From the NCBI RefSeq assembly GCF_025567525.1, contig NZ_JAOQJY010000004.1, positions 1 through 64,000 on the forward strand: a stretch of DNA of 64,000 bases. Direction: 5' to 3'. A program made the translations under genes and the position numbers. Shown piece by piece: positions 9,028 through 17,889 of the stretch; the stretch's first letter is position 1, and the number at the start of each line of letters is the position of its first letter. The DNA is from Gallintestinimicrobium propionicum (GTDB lineage: Bacteria > Bacillota > Clostridia > Lachnospirales > Lachnospiraceae). Below the pieces are notes generated by a model. It ran no database searches. It was not told the origin of the DNA and saw only the letters and a program-made list of their open reading frames with translations.

Positions 9028-9076
9028 TAAAAAAAGGGCTGTCGCCCAGCAAAACTATTTGCTAATGCGACAGTCC
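9028..9076 (-). terminator. rpsB-tsf operon terminator
   Basis: Minus strand GGACTGTCGC pairs with GCGACAGCCC, an inner stem pairs AGCAAA with TTTGCT, and seven T residues follow: a strong intrinsic terminator about 90 bases past the tsf stop. Confidence 0.85.
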
Positions 9077-9080
9077 TTTA

Positions 9081-9120
9081 TTCATGACAATAGAATGCTC
9101 GCAGAGCGTGCATTCTATTG
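9081..9120. repeat. 40-bp palindromic repeat, copy 1
   Basis: Starts TTCATGACAATAGAATGC and ends GCATTCTATTG. The two arms (15 bp, one mismatch) flank the loop AGA. Identical copies lie at 32353-32392 and 58485-58524. Here it sits between the tsf stop and the tsf terminator. Confidence 0.9.
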
Positions 9121-9162
9121 TTTTTCCCTTTGCGGTGCAAGTCTTATCAGAATGCGCCGTTA

Positions 9163-10089
9163 TCAGCCAAGCTGAGCTGCAACCTCTGCTGCGAAGTCTT
9201 CTACCTTCTTCTCGATACCTTCACCGGTTTCGAAACGAACGAAGCCCTTTACAGTCAGGTTTGCATTGTTCTCTTTTGCTACCTGAGCCAAATACTGAGC
9301 AACGGTCTGCTTGCCGTCCTCTGCCTTTACGTATACCTGCTCTAACAGGCAAACTTCCTTCAGCTCTTTGTTCAGACGGCCACTTACTGCGCCCTCGATT
9401 ACCTTTTCAGGCTTGCCAGCCATCTTAGGATCGTTCTGGATCTGAGCCATCAGGATCTCTTTCTCATGAGCTTTGTACTCTTCGGAAACGTCAGCAGTGG
9501 AAACATACTTCGGAGACAGTGCAGCGATCTGCATTGCTACGTTGGTCAGTGCTTCTTTTACCGCATCGTTCTTTACATCGGTGTCAGCTTCTACTAAAAC
9601 GCCGATACGTCCGCCGCCATGTGTGTAGGAAACAACAAGGGGAGCGGTAACCTTCTGGAATCTTCTGATCTTTAAGTTCTCGCCGATTACTGCGATCTGC
9701 TCAACCAGAACTTCCTTTACAGTCTTGGAGGGTTCCTCATGCCATGCTTCATCCAGGAATGCTTCCAGCTCTGTATTGTCAGAATTTACTGCCTGCTCAG
9801 CAACTGCAGCTACGAAGTTCTGGAACTTCTCGTTCTTTGCAACAAAGTCTGTCTCAGAGTTTACTTCTACGACAGCAGCGGTGCCTTCATCTTTTACAGC
9901 AATGCGGCAGATACCTTCTGCAGCGATACGGCCAGCCTTCTTCTCAGCCTTTGCCTGTCCGTTCTTTCTCAGGAATTCAACAGCAGCGTCCATGTCGCCT
10001 TCTGTTGCGGTCAGCGCCTTTTTGCAGTCCATCATACCAGCGCCGGTCATTTCTCTTAACTCTTTTACCATTGCAGCTGTAACAGCCAT
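9163..10089 (-). CDS. tsf: Elongation factor Ts
   Basis: 308 residues. EF-Ts is the guanine nucleotide exchange factor that recycles EF-Tu-GDP during translation. The N-terminal UBA-like domain has VKELREMTGAGMMDCKKAL, and the core contains the EF-Tu contact motif NSETDFVAKNEKF (about 80-92). The start MAVTAA is chosen because GGAGGA precedes it; a frame five codons longer begins within that ribosome binding site. It follows rpsB by about 50 bases, the usual rpsB-tsf operon, and ends at a strong terminator. Length is normal for Firmicutes EF-Ts. Confidence 0.97.
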   Translation of the reverse strand: MAVTAAMVKELREMTGAGMMDCKKALTATEGDMDAAVEFLRKNGQAKAEKKAGRIAAEGICRIAVKDEGTAAVVEVNSETDFVAKNEKFQNFVAAVAEQAVNSDNTELEAFLDEAWHEEPSKTVKEVLVEQIAVIGENLKIRRFQKVTAPLVVSYTHGGGRIGVLVEADTDVKNDAVKEALTNVAMQIAALSPKYVSTADVSEEYKAHEKEILMAQIQNDPKMAGKPEKVIEGAVSGRLNKELKEVCLLEQVYVKAEDGKQTVAQYLAQVAKENNANLTVKGFVRFETGEGIEKKVEDFAAEVAAQLG

Positions 10090-10142
10090 TTTACTTTCCT
10101 CCATATAAAATCAGTTTATTGGGTTCTATTGTCAAAAAGTAT

Positions 10143-10904
10143 TTACGCCTCTTCTGCAGCAGCTACTTCTTCGATATCGGAAGCTTCACCCTGTGCAGCT
10201 GCTTCTTCGGTATAAACTTCTTCGCCCTGATTTGCTTCGATAACAGCGTCTGCCATCTTGGAAGTGATCAGTTTAACGGCTCTGATTGCATCGTCGTTAC
10301 CAGGAATGATGTAATCCAGCTCTTCGGGATCGCAGTTGGTGTCGCCGATACCGATCAGTGTGATGCCCAGTGCATGAGCTTCCTGTACACAGATCTTTTC
10401 CTTCTTAGGGTCAACAACGAAGATTGCATCCGGGATTCTGGTCATGTTCTTGATACCGCCCAGGTTCTTCTCCAGCTTTTCCCATTCCTTCTTCAGCTGG
10501 ATAACTTCTTTCTTAGGCAGAACATCGAAGGTACCGTCTTCGGACATGGTCTCGATTGCTTTCAGTCTTTCGATTCTGCTTCTGATGGTCTTGAAGTTGG
10601 TCAGCATGCCGCCCAGCCATCTCTCATTTACAAAATACATACCGCAGCGCTCAGCCTCGGTCTTAACAGCGTCCTGTGCCTGCTTCTTGGTGCCGACGAA
10701 CAGGATGGTGCCGCCCTGTGCTGCGATCTCAAATACTGCCTTGTAAGCTTCGTCCACTTTGCCTACAGACTTCTGCAGGTCGATGATGTGGATACCGTTT
10801 CTCTCGGTGAAGATATAAGGAGCCATTTTAGGGTTCCATCTTCTGGTCTGATGTCCGAAATGAACACCTGCTTCAAGTAACTGTTTCATAGAAATAACGC
10901 TCAT
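10143..10904 (-). CDS. rpsB: 30S ribosomal protein S2
   Basis: 253 residues. S2 binds the 16S rRNA head-body junction of the small subunit. Diagnostic segments are LLEAGVHFGHQTRRWNPKMAPYI at the N-terminus (here given as LLEAGVHFGHQTRRWNPK) and PGNDDAIRAVKLI near residue 205. The C-terminus is an acidic Glu/Ala-rich tail, EEVAAAEEA. The start MSVISMKQ is preceded by GGAGGT, so it is preferred over a frame five codons longer. First gene of the rpsB-tsf operon, with a clear promoter at 11062-11090. Confidence 0.97.
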   Translation of the reverse strand: MSVISMKQLLEAGVHFGHQTRRWNPKMAPYIFTERNGIHIIDLQKSVGKVDEAYKAVFEIAAQGGTILFVGTKKQAQDAVKTEAERCGMYFVNERWLGGMLTNFKTIRSRIERLKAIETMSEDGTFDVLPKKEVIQLKKEWEKLEKNLGGIKNMTRIPDAIFVVDPKKEKICVQEAHALGITLIGIGDTNCDPEELDYIIPGNDDAIRAVKLITSKMADAVIEANQGEEVYTEEAAAQGEASDIEEVAAAEEA

Positions 10905-11061
10905 TGTTCTTACCTCCATTGGTTTTTTCCTCTGTGCCTTTTTAGAAACATCCTGTAAAGCTCAATTCACAGGATCCACCATTTCCACCCGCCAGCCATC
11001 CAAAGCGTTAAAGGACACCGGTGACGGAACCAGACACATGTTTTATGGTCACAACATTAGG

Positions 11062-11090
11062 ATTCTATCATAAATGCTGATGACTTGCAA
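11062..11090 (-). promoter_or_regulatory. rpsB-tsf promoter
   Basis: Minus strand TTGCAA (11085-11090), 17-base spacer, TAGAAT (11062-11067) with TG in front of the -10. About 150 bases of leader follow before rpsB; the leader holds an inverted repeat (ATCCTGTAAAG ... TTCACAGGAT, 10949-10974) that may act in S2 feedback control, which is inferred. Confidence 0.7.
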
Positions 11091-11099
11091 GACTATTAT

Positions 11100-11876
11100 T
11101 TACTTCTTTTCCTTCATTTTGCGGATTTCTCCATAGGCAAATTCGTTGCAGACCTTGATATAAGTGCCTTTCATGCCGGAGGAACGGGATTCGATGATTC
11201 CCGCGCTCTCAAATTTGCGCAGCGCGTTGACAATAACGGAACGGGTAATACCCGCCTGATCCGCAATTTTACTTGCGACCAGAATGCCTTCCGTCCCATG
11301 CAGCTCCTGAAAAATCAGGCTGATCGCTTCCAGTTCGGAATAGGATAAGGTTCCGAGTGCGGCGTGTACCACTGCGATTTTGCGGTCTTCCTCCGCGCTC
11401 TCCTCGGTCACGGCCCGCAGCATTTCCAGCCCCACCACCGTGGAGCCATATTCGCACAGGATAATATCGTCGATCGTATAGCTTTGCCCCCTGCGGTATA
11501 AAAACAGCGTGCCGAGGCGTTCCCCTGCGATCTCGATCGGTGTCACGATCGCGGAAAATTCTTCGTCCTCTTCGCCATCAAAGCCCAGCGTCGCAAGGCT
11601 TGCGTTTTCTTTGGTGGACAAAATTGAAAGCATTCTCTCATTCAGCAGCGGATCAAGAAAGCTTCCGACGTTGCAGCCGGAAAGCTCCCGGATTGCACCG
11701 CCGTCCTTGCCGGAAATGCCCAGTACTTTTCCTTTTCGGCTGATCACCAGCACGTTTGACTGCAGCGCATCCTGCATCACCTTGCAGATATCGTTAAAAA
11801 CAACTTTGCTGGAATGGCTGTTATGCAGCAGCTTCCCGATCTTTCTTGTCTTATCCAGCAGCTGAATCCCGCTCAT
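11100..11876 (-). CDS. codY: GTP- and branched-chain-amino-acid-sensing repressor CodY
   Basis: 258 residues. CodY represses nitrogen and stationary-phase genes when GTP and branched-chain amino acids are abundant. The N-terminal GAF domain starts LLDKTRKIGKLLH and the C-terminal winged helix contains the nearly invariant recognition helix ASKIADQAGITRSVIVNALR (about 205-224). Length matches the family. It is 21 bases downstream of topA, as in many Firmicutes, and shares that operon's direction. Confidence 0.97.
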   Translation of the reverse strand: MSGIQLLDKTRKIGKLLHNSHSSKVVFNDICKVMQDALQSNVLVISRKGKVLGISGKDGGAIRELSGCNVGSFLDPLLNERMLSILSTKENASLATLGFDGEEDEEFSAIVTPIEIAGERLGTLFLYRRGQSYTIDDIILCEYGSTVVGLEMLRAVTEESAEEDRKIAVVHAALGTLSYSELEAISLIFQELHGTEGILVASKIADQAGITRSVIVNALRKFESAGIIESRSSGMKGTYIKVCNEFAYGEIRKMKEKK

Positions 11877-11897
11877 CTTTTCTGTTCCTCCACAAAT

Positions 11898-13982
11898 TTA
11901 TCCCTGGCCGTTTTCTTCTTTTTCCTTCTCTTTGACAAAACCGCAGCCCTCCTTCGAGCATACGAGTTTGTTGCCCTTTTCCAGAAGAATGGAGCCACAG
12001 ACCGGGCACTTTTCATTGGAAGGCTTCTGCCATACCATGAAATCGCACTCCGGGTTGCCGATACAGCCATAGTATTTTCTGCCCTTCTGTGTCTTTTTCA
12101 GGACGATATCCTTGCCACACTTGGGGCATGCTACGCCGATTTTTTCGTAATAAGGTTTGGTATTGCGGCATTCCGGAAAGCCCGGACATGCCAGGAATCT
12201 GCCGTGAGGTCCGTATTTGATGACCATGCGCCGTCCGCACAGCTCACAAACCTCATCTGATTCCTCGTCTCCCACCTTGACCTCTTCCAGTTCCTTCTCC
12301 GCGTTCTGCACAGCCTCCTCCAGATCGGGATAGAAATTGGAAACAATTGTCTTCCAGTCTACGGTTCCTTCGGAAACGCCATCCAAAAGTGCTTCCATAT
12401 TCGCTGTAAAGTTGACGTCCACAATGGTCGGGAACGCCTCCTTCATCATCTTATTGACAACCTCTCCCAGCTCCGTCACATACAGGTTCTTGTTTTCTTT
12501 AATGACATAATGACGTGCAAGGATCGTCGTGATCGTCGGTGCATAGGTACTGGGACGGCCGATACCCAGTTCTTCCAGCGTCCGGACAAGGGACGCTTCT
12601 GTATAATGTGCGGGAGGCTGGGTAAAATGCTGCTCCCCGTCAAATTCCTTTAAGGACAGCTTCGTATCCTTGTCGATGCTTTTTGCGAGGGTGCGGTTTT
12701 CAGCCTTATCCTCGTCGTCCATCGTGTATACACTCATGAAACCGTCAAAGATCACCTTGCTGGCCGCAACCGTAAAACGATGTCCGTTGCCGTCAATCTT
12801 CACAGAGGTTGTCTCGTACTTGGCAGGCGTCATGCGGCTTGCCATAAAGCGCTTCCAGATCAGCTGATAGAGACGAAATTGATCCCTGCTTAAGGATTCT
12901 TTGATTTCCAAAGGGGTCCGTGCAACATCCGTCGGACGGATCGCTTCGTGGGCATCCTGAATTTTCTGTCCGCCCTTTTTCACGGTGCCTTCTCCGGCAT
13001 ACTGTTCGCCGTATTTCTCAGTAATATAGCTGCGCGCCATGTTTTCCGCCTCTTCGGAAACACGCGTGGAATCGGTTCTTAGGTAGGTGATGATACCGAC
13101 TGTACCATTTCCCTTGATATCTACCCCTTCGTACAGCTGCTGTGCCAGCCGCATGGTTTTCTGTGTGGAAAAATTCAGCACCTTACTGGCTTCCTGCTGC
13201 AGGGTAGAGGTGGTAAAGGGAAGGGGAGCCTTCTTGATGCGCTCGCCCTTTTTGACGTCGCTCACCTGAAACTCTGCCTTTTCGCAATCCTTTTTGACTG
13301 CTTCTACTTCCGCTGCGGTTTTTAAAATACGCTTGGTATCCTGCTCCCCGTAATATTTGGCTATCAGGGGTTTTCTTTCCCCCGGAATCTGGAATGCTGC
13401 ATCAAGGGTCCAGTATTCCTCCGGAATAAACGCATTGATCTCTTCTTCGCGATCACAGATAATGCGCAGGGCAACAGACTGCACACGTCCGGCAGAAAGT
13501 CCCCGCTTCACCTTTGCCCACAGAAGCGGGGAGATCCGATAGCCAACCATACGGTCCAGCATCCGGCGCGCCTGCTGCGCATCCACTAAATTCATATCGA
13601 TTTCTCTCGCATGCTTTAACGATTCCTTCACTGCTGTCTTCGTGATCTCGTTAAAGGTAATACGGTACACCTTTTTACCGGAGAGCTTGAGCGCTTCCAT
13701 CAGATGCCAGGAAATCGCCTCTCCCTCCCGGTCCGGGTCGGTTGCGAGATAGATTTTTTCTGCTTTTTTGACCTCTTTGCGGAGGTTCGCCAGGATGTCA
13801 CCCTTGCCGCGGATCGTGATATACTTCGGTTCGTAATCATGCTCCACATCAATGCCGAACTGGCTCTTGGGAAAGTCACGCACATGCCCGTTACTGGCTG
13901 CTACCTCATAGTTCGCCCCCAAGAACTTCTTGATCGTTTTGACTTTGGCCGGTGACTCCACGATCACTAAATATTTTGCCAT
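11898..13982 (-). CDS. topA: DNA topoisomerase I
   Basis: 694 residues. Type IA topoisomerase that relaxes negative supercoils. The N-terminal Toprim domain has LVIVESPAKVKTIKKFL and ATDPDREGEAISWH. The catalytic tyrosine lies in GIITYLRTDSTR (about residue 300). Three C-terminal zinc ribbons are complete: CELCGRR...CPGFPEC, CPKCGKD...CIGNPEC and CPVCGS...CSKEGC. The start at MAKYLV gives the standard N-terminus; a frame five codons longer has no better ribosome binding site. It lies between dprA and codY. Confidence 0.97.
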   Translation of the reverse strand: MAKYLVIVESPAKVKTIKKFLGANYEVAASNGHVRDFPKSQFGIDVEHDYEPKYITIRGKGDILANLRKEVKKAEKIYLATDPDREGEAISWHLMEALKLSGKKVYRITFNEITKTAVKESLKHAREIDMNLVDAQQARRMLDRMVGYRISPLLWAKVKRGLSAGRVQSVALRIICDREEEINAFIPEEYWTLDAAFQIPGERKPLIAKYYGEQDTKRILKTAAEVEAVKKDCEKAEFQVSDVKKGERIKKAPLPFTTSTLQQEASKVLNFSTQKTMRLAQQLYEGVDIKGNGTVGIITYLRTDSTRVSEEAENMARSYITEKYGEQYAGEGTVKKGGQKIQDAHEAIRPTDVARTPLEIKESLSRDQFRLYQLIWKRFMASRMTPAKYETTSVKIDGNGHRFTVAASKVIFDGFMSVYTMDDEDKAENRTLAKSIDKDTKLSLKEFDGEQHFTQPPAHYTEASLVRTLEELGIGRPSTYAPTITTILARHYVIKENKNLYVTELGEVVNKMMKEAFPTIVDVNFTANMEALLDGVSEGTVDWKTIVSNFYPDLEEAVQNAEKELEEVKVGDEESDEVCELCGRRMVIKYGPHGRFLACPGFPECRNTKPYYEKIGVACPKCGKDIVLKKTQKGRKYYGCIGNPECDFMVWQKPSNEKCPVCGSILLEKGNKLVCSKEGCGFVKEKEKEENGQG

Positions 13983-14063
13983 ATTTGATATCCCCAATTT
14001 TCATTACTGCTATTACGCACATTTTTGGTCCTGTGCAGTGATCGTGAACCACTATACACCATA

Positions 14064-15284
14064 TCATCCGTCATTGCAAGCAAAAGTTTTCCTGTAATAT
14101 CGCCCCATTACGCTTCCTGCAGCGCCCTCCAGCTCCAGAAAAACAAGCTCCTGCATCAGCATCTGCACATTTATGAATATCTTCTGTCTCGCAAGGGTAT
14201 CCGCAATTTCGTCCATGCTCTGCGGCATTGTATCCAGCGCCTGCCAGATGGTTTTGCGCAGAGGCGGCCAGGAGGATGAGGCGGTAGCGCTGAGAGCGTC
14301 TGTCACAGGGCACAGCATTTTGTCGGCAATCACACCGGCAGCATTGGCAGCGTTCGGGCGTTCTGCCTGGGTTAAGGAAAACGCTTCGTCTCTACCTGCG
14401 TGCGGTACACTGCCCTGCAGTTCCTGCAGCAGCTGTGCCACACTCACCGCGATGCCTGCGCCATTTCCGATCAATCGGTTGCAGCCACGACTACAGGTAT
14501 CCGTAATGCGTCCCGGCACAGCAAACACATCCTTTCCCTGTTCCAGCGCCATATCTACGGTGATCAGCGTTCCGCTCTTTTCACGCGCTTCGATAACGAG
14601 CACGAGATCCGAAAGTGCACTGATGATCCGGTTGCGCGGCGGAAACAGTCGCGAATGCGGCAGCGTCCCCGGCGGATATTCCGACAGGATACATCCGTTG
14701 TCCCACAGTTTTTCATACAGCGGTCTGTTCTCCTCCGGGTAGCAGATGTCCACACCGCAGCCCAGCACCGCAACCGAATATCCGCCTGCTGACAGCGCCG
14801 CCCGCTGCGCGATTCCATCCGCCCCCCGCGCCATGCCGCTGACAATTCCGATCCCCTCCTTCGCAAGTCCCCTGGCGAAATATTCCGCCATTTCTTTTCC
14901 ATAGGAGGAACAGGCCCGCGCACCGACAATGGCTGCCATCTTTTTTCCCGGCTCCGGCAGCTTCCCGATCCTGTACAGCACCAGCGGTGGATCGGAAATT
15001 TCCTTCAATCGTTTTGGAAACCCTTCTTCCCACAAAAAATCGAAGGAAATTCCTTTTTTCTTCCACTGCTCCTCCTGTCGCTTTGCCCGTTCCAGATTTT
15101 CGGGCGCGTCCCAGTTTTTCAAAAGCGCCGCTTTTTTCTCCCCCAGCAGCTTTTGCAGACTTTCCGCCGGCAGCTTTCGGATTTCGGAAACGTCTCCTGC
15201 CTTTTCCAAAAGCTTTCGAATGCTGACAGCGCCGATCCCTTCCACCCGGCAAAGGGCAAGTGCCAGAGTGCGCTCCTGCTCCAT
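14064..15284 (-). CDS. dprA: DNA-processing protein DprA
   Basis: 406 residues. DprA binds incoming single-stranded DNA and loads RecA during natural transformation. The N-terminal region is an HhH/SAM-like domain (CRVEGIGAVSIRKLLEKAG). The Rossmann-fold core has VGARACSSYGKEMAEYF, SGMARGADGIAQRAAL and the signature SEYPPGTLPHSRLFPPRNRI followed by SGTLITVDMALEQGKDVFA. A C-terminal winged-helix-like segment (IADTLARQKIFINVQMLM) completes the usual layout. It lies between comM and topA, the common Firmicutes cluster. Confidence 0.96.
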   Translation of the reverse strand: MEQERTLALALCRVEGIGAVSIRKLLEKAGDVSEIRKLPAESLQKLLGEKKAALLKNWDAPENLERAKRQEEQWKKKGISFDFLWEEGFPKRLKEISDPPLVLYRIGKLPEPGKKMAAIVGARACSSYGKEMAEYFARGLAKEGIGIVSGMARGADGIAQRAALSAGGYSVAVLGCGVDICYPEENRPLYEKLWDNGCILSEYPPGTLPHSRLFPPRNRIISALSDLVLVIEAREKSGTLITVDMALEQGKDVFAVPGRITDTCSRGCNRLIGNGAGIAVSVAQLLQELQGSVPHAGRDEAFSLTQAERPNAANAAGVIADKMLCPVTDALSATASSSWPPLRKTIWQALDTMPQSMDEIADTLARQKIFINVQMLMQELVFLELEGAAGSVMGRYYRKTFACNDG

Positions 15285-15341
15285 TTGACTTTTACAATTC
15301 TGTTGTTTTTCTATTCTATGCTCCCTTCTGCCCGCGGCGCT

Positions 15342-16910
15342 TCACTCCCGCAGCACATTCTGATTTCGGAAAAAGAGCGCCTGTCCCAGATGCTCTACAC
15401 CAATCCGGTCTTTTCCTTCCAGATCTGCAATCGTCCGCGCCACACGGATAACGCGATGGCATCCCCGCATGGAAAGCCCCGCCTGCTCGCTGGCCTGTTC
15501 CAGAAACTCCTGTTCCTCAAGTCCCAACGGACAGTATTTTAAAATTTCCCCTGGACTCAACCGACCGTTTTCCCGCATTGCCGCACCACGGCATCGCATC
15601 TGCTGCCGCTTTCTTGCCTCCAGCACCTGTTCCCGCATCCATTTGCTTCCGTTTTTGTCGCTATCTATATAGGAAGCTTCTCTTTTTTCCCACAGCTTTC
15701 GAATCGGCGTCTGTTTGATCTGACAGCATAAATCCATCCGGTCGAGAAGCGGTCCCGAAAGTCTCGCCAAATACCGACGCACCTCCCAGTCCTGACATCT
15801 GCAGCGGTTTCTGTCCGGATAATAGCCGCAGGGGCAGGGGTTCGTCGCTCCTAACAGCATAAAATCCGCCGGATACACAAAGTTTCCCCGGCTCCGGGCA
15901 AGAAAAATCTTTCCCTCTTCCATCGGCTGCCGCAGGACGTCCAGCGTTTGTCGCTTAAATTCCGCCATTTCATCCAAAAACAACACGCCCCGGTGCGCCA
16001 ACGTCACCATTCCCGGTTTTGGGACAGCGCCGCCTCCGGTCATTGCATAAACAGATACCGTATGATGCGGGCTGACAAACGGTCGCTCCTGAATCAGCGT
16101 TCCATCCTCCAGCTGCCCTGCCGCGCTGTAGATTGCAGACACCTCCTGCTTTTCTTCCTCGCTCATGGGCGGCAGGATTCCCGGCAGGCACCTCGCAAGC
16201 ATCGTCTTTCCGGTACCGGGCGGTCCTGCCAAAAGCAGATTATGGGCTCCGGCAGCTGCAATCATTGCAGCGCGCTTTGCTTCCTCCATTCCGCACAGCA
16301 ATGCAAAGTCCGGCGTTTTCTTTTCTTTTTCCATCCTGCCTTTTGCCTGACTCTGCCATCTGTCTTCCGCGTCCCGCCGCATCCGTTCCTGTTCCTGCGC
16401 AGACGCGTTTACATACTCCATTGCTTCTTCCAGGCTGCAAACGCCCATGACCGGCAGTTTCCCAACCGCAAGCCCTTCTCCCAGATTTTCAAACGGAATC
16501 AAATAGCTTCGAAAAGCGCTCTGATTTGCCGCATGCAGCATCGCCAGTACGCCCCGAACCTGCTTAATTCGCGCATCCAGCCCGACCTCGCCCACCGCCC
16601 AGAGCTCCCTCAACCGCTCCGGCGGCACTTTCCCCTGCGCTGCAAGGATGACGAGTGCAGTCGGCAAATCGAACGACGTCCCGGATTTCACGATTCCTGC
16701 CGGAGAATAATTTACCGTAATCTTTTCCGCCGGAAGCGCTGCGTTGATGTGATGCAGGGAAACGCGCAGACGTTCCCGCGCCTCCCGCACTTCACTGTCT
16801 AAAAGTCCTACCATATCAAAACAGGGCAGTCCTTTTGAAATATCGACTTCCACCTGCGCAACATAGCTCTGCAGGCCATAAAGTCCGCCTGCATTGATCT
16901 GACAATACAT
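15342..16910 (-). CDS. comM: YifB/ComM family AAA+ ATPase
   Basis: 522 residues. ComM-like proteins are hexameric helicases that help integrate transformed DNA. The N-terminal domain (ISKGLPCFDMVGLLDSEVREARER) precedes an AAA+ module with Walker A GPPGTGKTMLARCLPG (about 230-245) and Walker B VLFLDEMAEF, then the Mg-chelatase-like C-terminus with NPCPCGYYP. I chose the start MYCQINAGG because AAGGGG precedes it; a frame 34 codons longer would add a non-conserved basic stretch. It is followed 57 bases later by dprA. Confidence 0.95.
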   Translation of the reverse strand: MYCQINAGGLYGLQSYVAQVEVDISKGLPCFDMVGLLDSEVREARERLRVSLHHINAALPAEKITVNYSPAGIVKSGTSFDLPTALVILAAQGKVPPERLRELWAVGEVGLDARIKQVRGVLAMLHAANQSAFRSYLIPFENLGEGLAVGKLPVMGVCSLEEAMEYVNASAQEQERMRRDAEDRWQSQAKGRMEKEKKTPDFALLCGMEEAKRAAMIAAAGAHNLLLAGPPGTGKTMLARCLPGILPPMSEEEKQEVSAIYSAAGQLEDGTLIQERPFVSPHHTVSVYAMTGGGAVPKPGMVTLAHRGVLFLDEMAEFKRQTLDVLRQPMEEGKIFLARSRGNFVYPADFMLLGATNPCPCGYYPDRNRCRCQDWEVRRYLARLSGPLLDRMDLCCQIKQTPIRKLWEKREASYIDSDKNGSKWMREQVLEARKRQQMRCRGAAMRENGRLSPGEILKYCPLGLEEQEFLEQASEQAGLSMRGCHRVIRVARTIADLEGKDRIGVEHLGQALFFRNQNVLRE

Positions 16911-17086
16911 CTTTCCCCTTTCCGTCCCGGGAAATTCATCCAACCAGAAAAAGGGCAGATTTTTCCTCTGCCCTCCAACTATCATAACTGTTTTAACCAT
17001 ACCGCATGCCACAGCATGCTGTCAACCGTTTTTTGTGCATTCCGACTCACTGCTTTTTGCATTGCTGCTTTTCAAAAATCAGCCTT

Positions 17087-17719
17087 TCATCCCCACGCCG
17101 CATCCCGTAAGCGCAAGAGCGCTCGTTTTTCAATCCGGCTGACATAGCTTCGGGAAATTCCCAGCCGTTTTCCCACCTCTTTCTGCGTAAGTTCCGTTCC
17201 TCCGGGCAGTCCATACCGAAGATACAGCACCTCCTTTTCCCGTAGGCTGAGCACGTTTTCCATCAGCTCATAGAGCTTTTGGTTCAGCCGCTGTTTTTCC
17301 ATCTCTTCCACAATGTCCGGCTGTTTTTGTTCCATCACGTCCAGGAGGTTGATCTCGTTGCCCTCCCGATCCGTTCCGATCGGCTCATATAACGATACTT
17401 CCCGCGATGTCTTTTTTTTACTGCGCAGCATCATCAGGAGCTCGTTGTCGATGCATCGGGCGGCGTAGGCTGCCAAACGGCTGTTTTTCTGCGGGTCAAA
17501 GGTCTCCACCGCCTTGATCAGCCCGATTGTCCCGATTGAAATCAGGTCTTCCAGTTCTTCCTCGCTGCTGTATTTTTTTGCAATGTGCGCGACCAGCCTT
17601 AAATTCCGTTCAATCAGGAGCCGTTTCGCCTCGCTTTTTCTTCCGGCATCTTCTGCCTGCAATGCCTGTATGCAAAGGCTTTCCTCTTCCTTTGACAGAG
17701 GTTTCTGAAAGGTTTTCAC
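17087..17719 (-). CDS. sigK: Sporulation sigma factor SigK-like
   Basis: 210 residues. Regions 2 to 4 of a sporulation sigma factor are complete: NLRLVAHIAKKY, the region 2.1-2.2 motif EDLISIGTIGLIKAVETFD, AYAARCIDNELLMMLRSKKK, and region 4 LREKEVLYLRYGL with a helix-turn-helix TQKEVGKRLGISRSYVSRIEKRAL. These are close to SigK, which drives late mother-cell genes. The start is a GTG next to a weak ribosome site; in-frame codons go back only a little before a stop, and no membrane-anchoring pro-sequence is seen. SigK without pro-sequence is known in Clostridioides difficile. SigE is an alternative, but the length and the N-terminus favour SigK. Confidence 0.82.
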   Translation of the reverse strand: MKTFQKPLSKEEESLCIQALQAEDAGRKSEAKRLLIERNLRLVAHIAKKYSSEEELEDLISIGTIGLIKAVETFDPQKNSRLAAYAARCIDNELLMMLRSKKKTSREVSLYEPIGTDREGNEINLLDVMEQKQPDIVEEMEKQRLNQKLYELMENVLSLREKEVLYLRYGLPGGTELTQKEVGKRLGISRSYVSRIEKRALLRLRDAAWG

Positions 17720-17889
17720 TCCTAGCCCCCAGCCGTTGCCAACGCCCCGGCCTCCTGCAGTTTACTTTATTTTATGAAAACCCTTTTCGTCCCGTGCCTT
17801 TCCATCTGTCCCTATTTTTGAGCGGTGTGCTCGATTTTGGCGCACAGCAGCGGCTGTCTATCGACGCAGCCGTTTTTGACGCGCGGTAT

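Noticed and set aside
9084..9428. Plus-strand frames starting in the 40-bp repeat (MTIECSQSVHSI...)
   Set aside because: They start inside the palindrome and then run antisense to tsf; the same false start appears at the copy at 58488.
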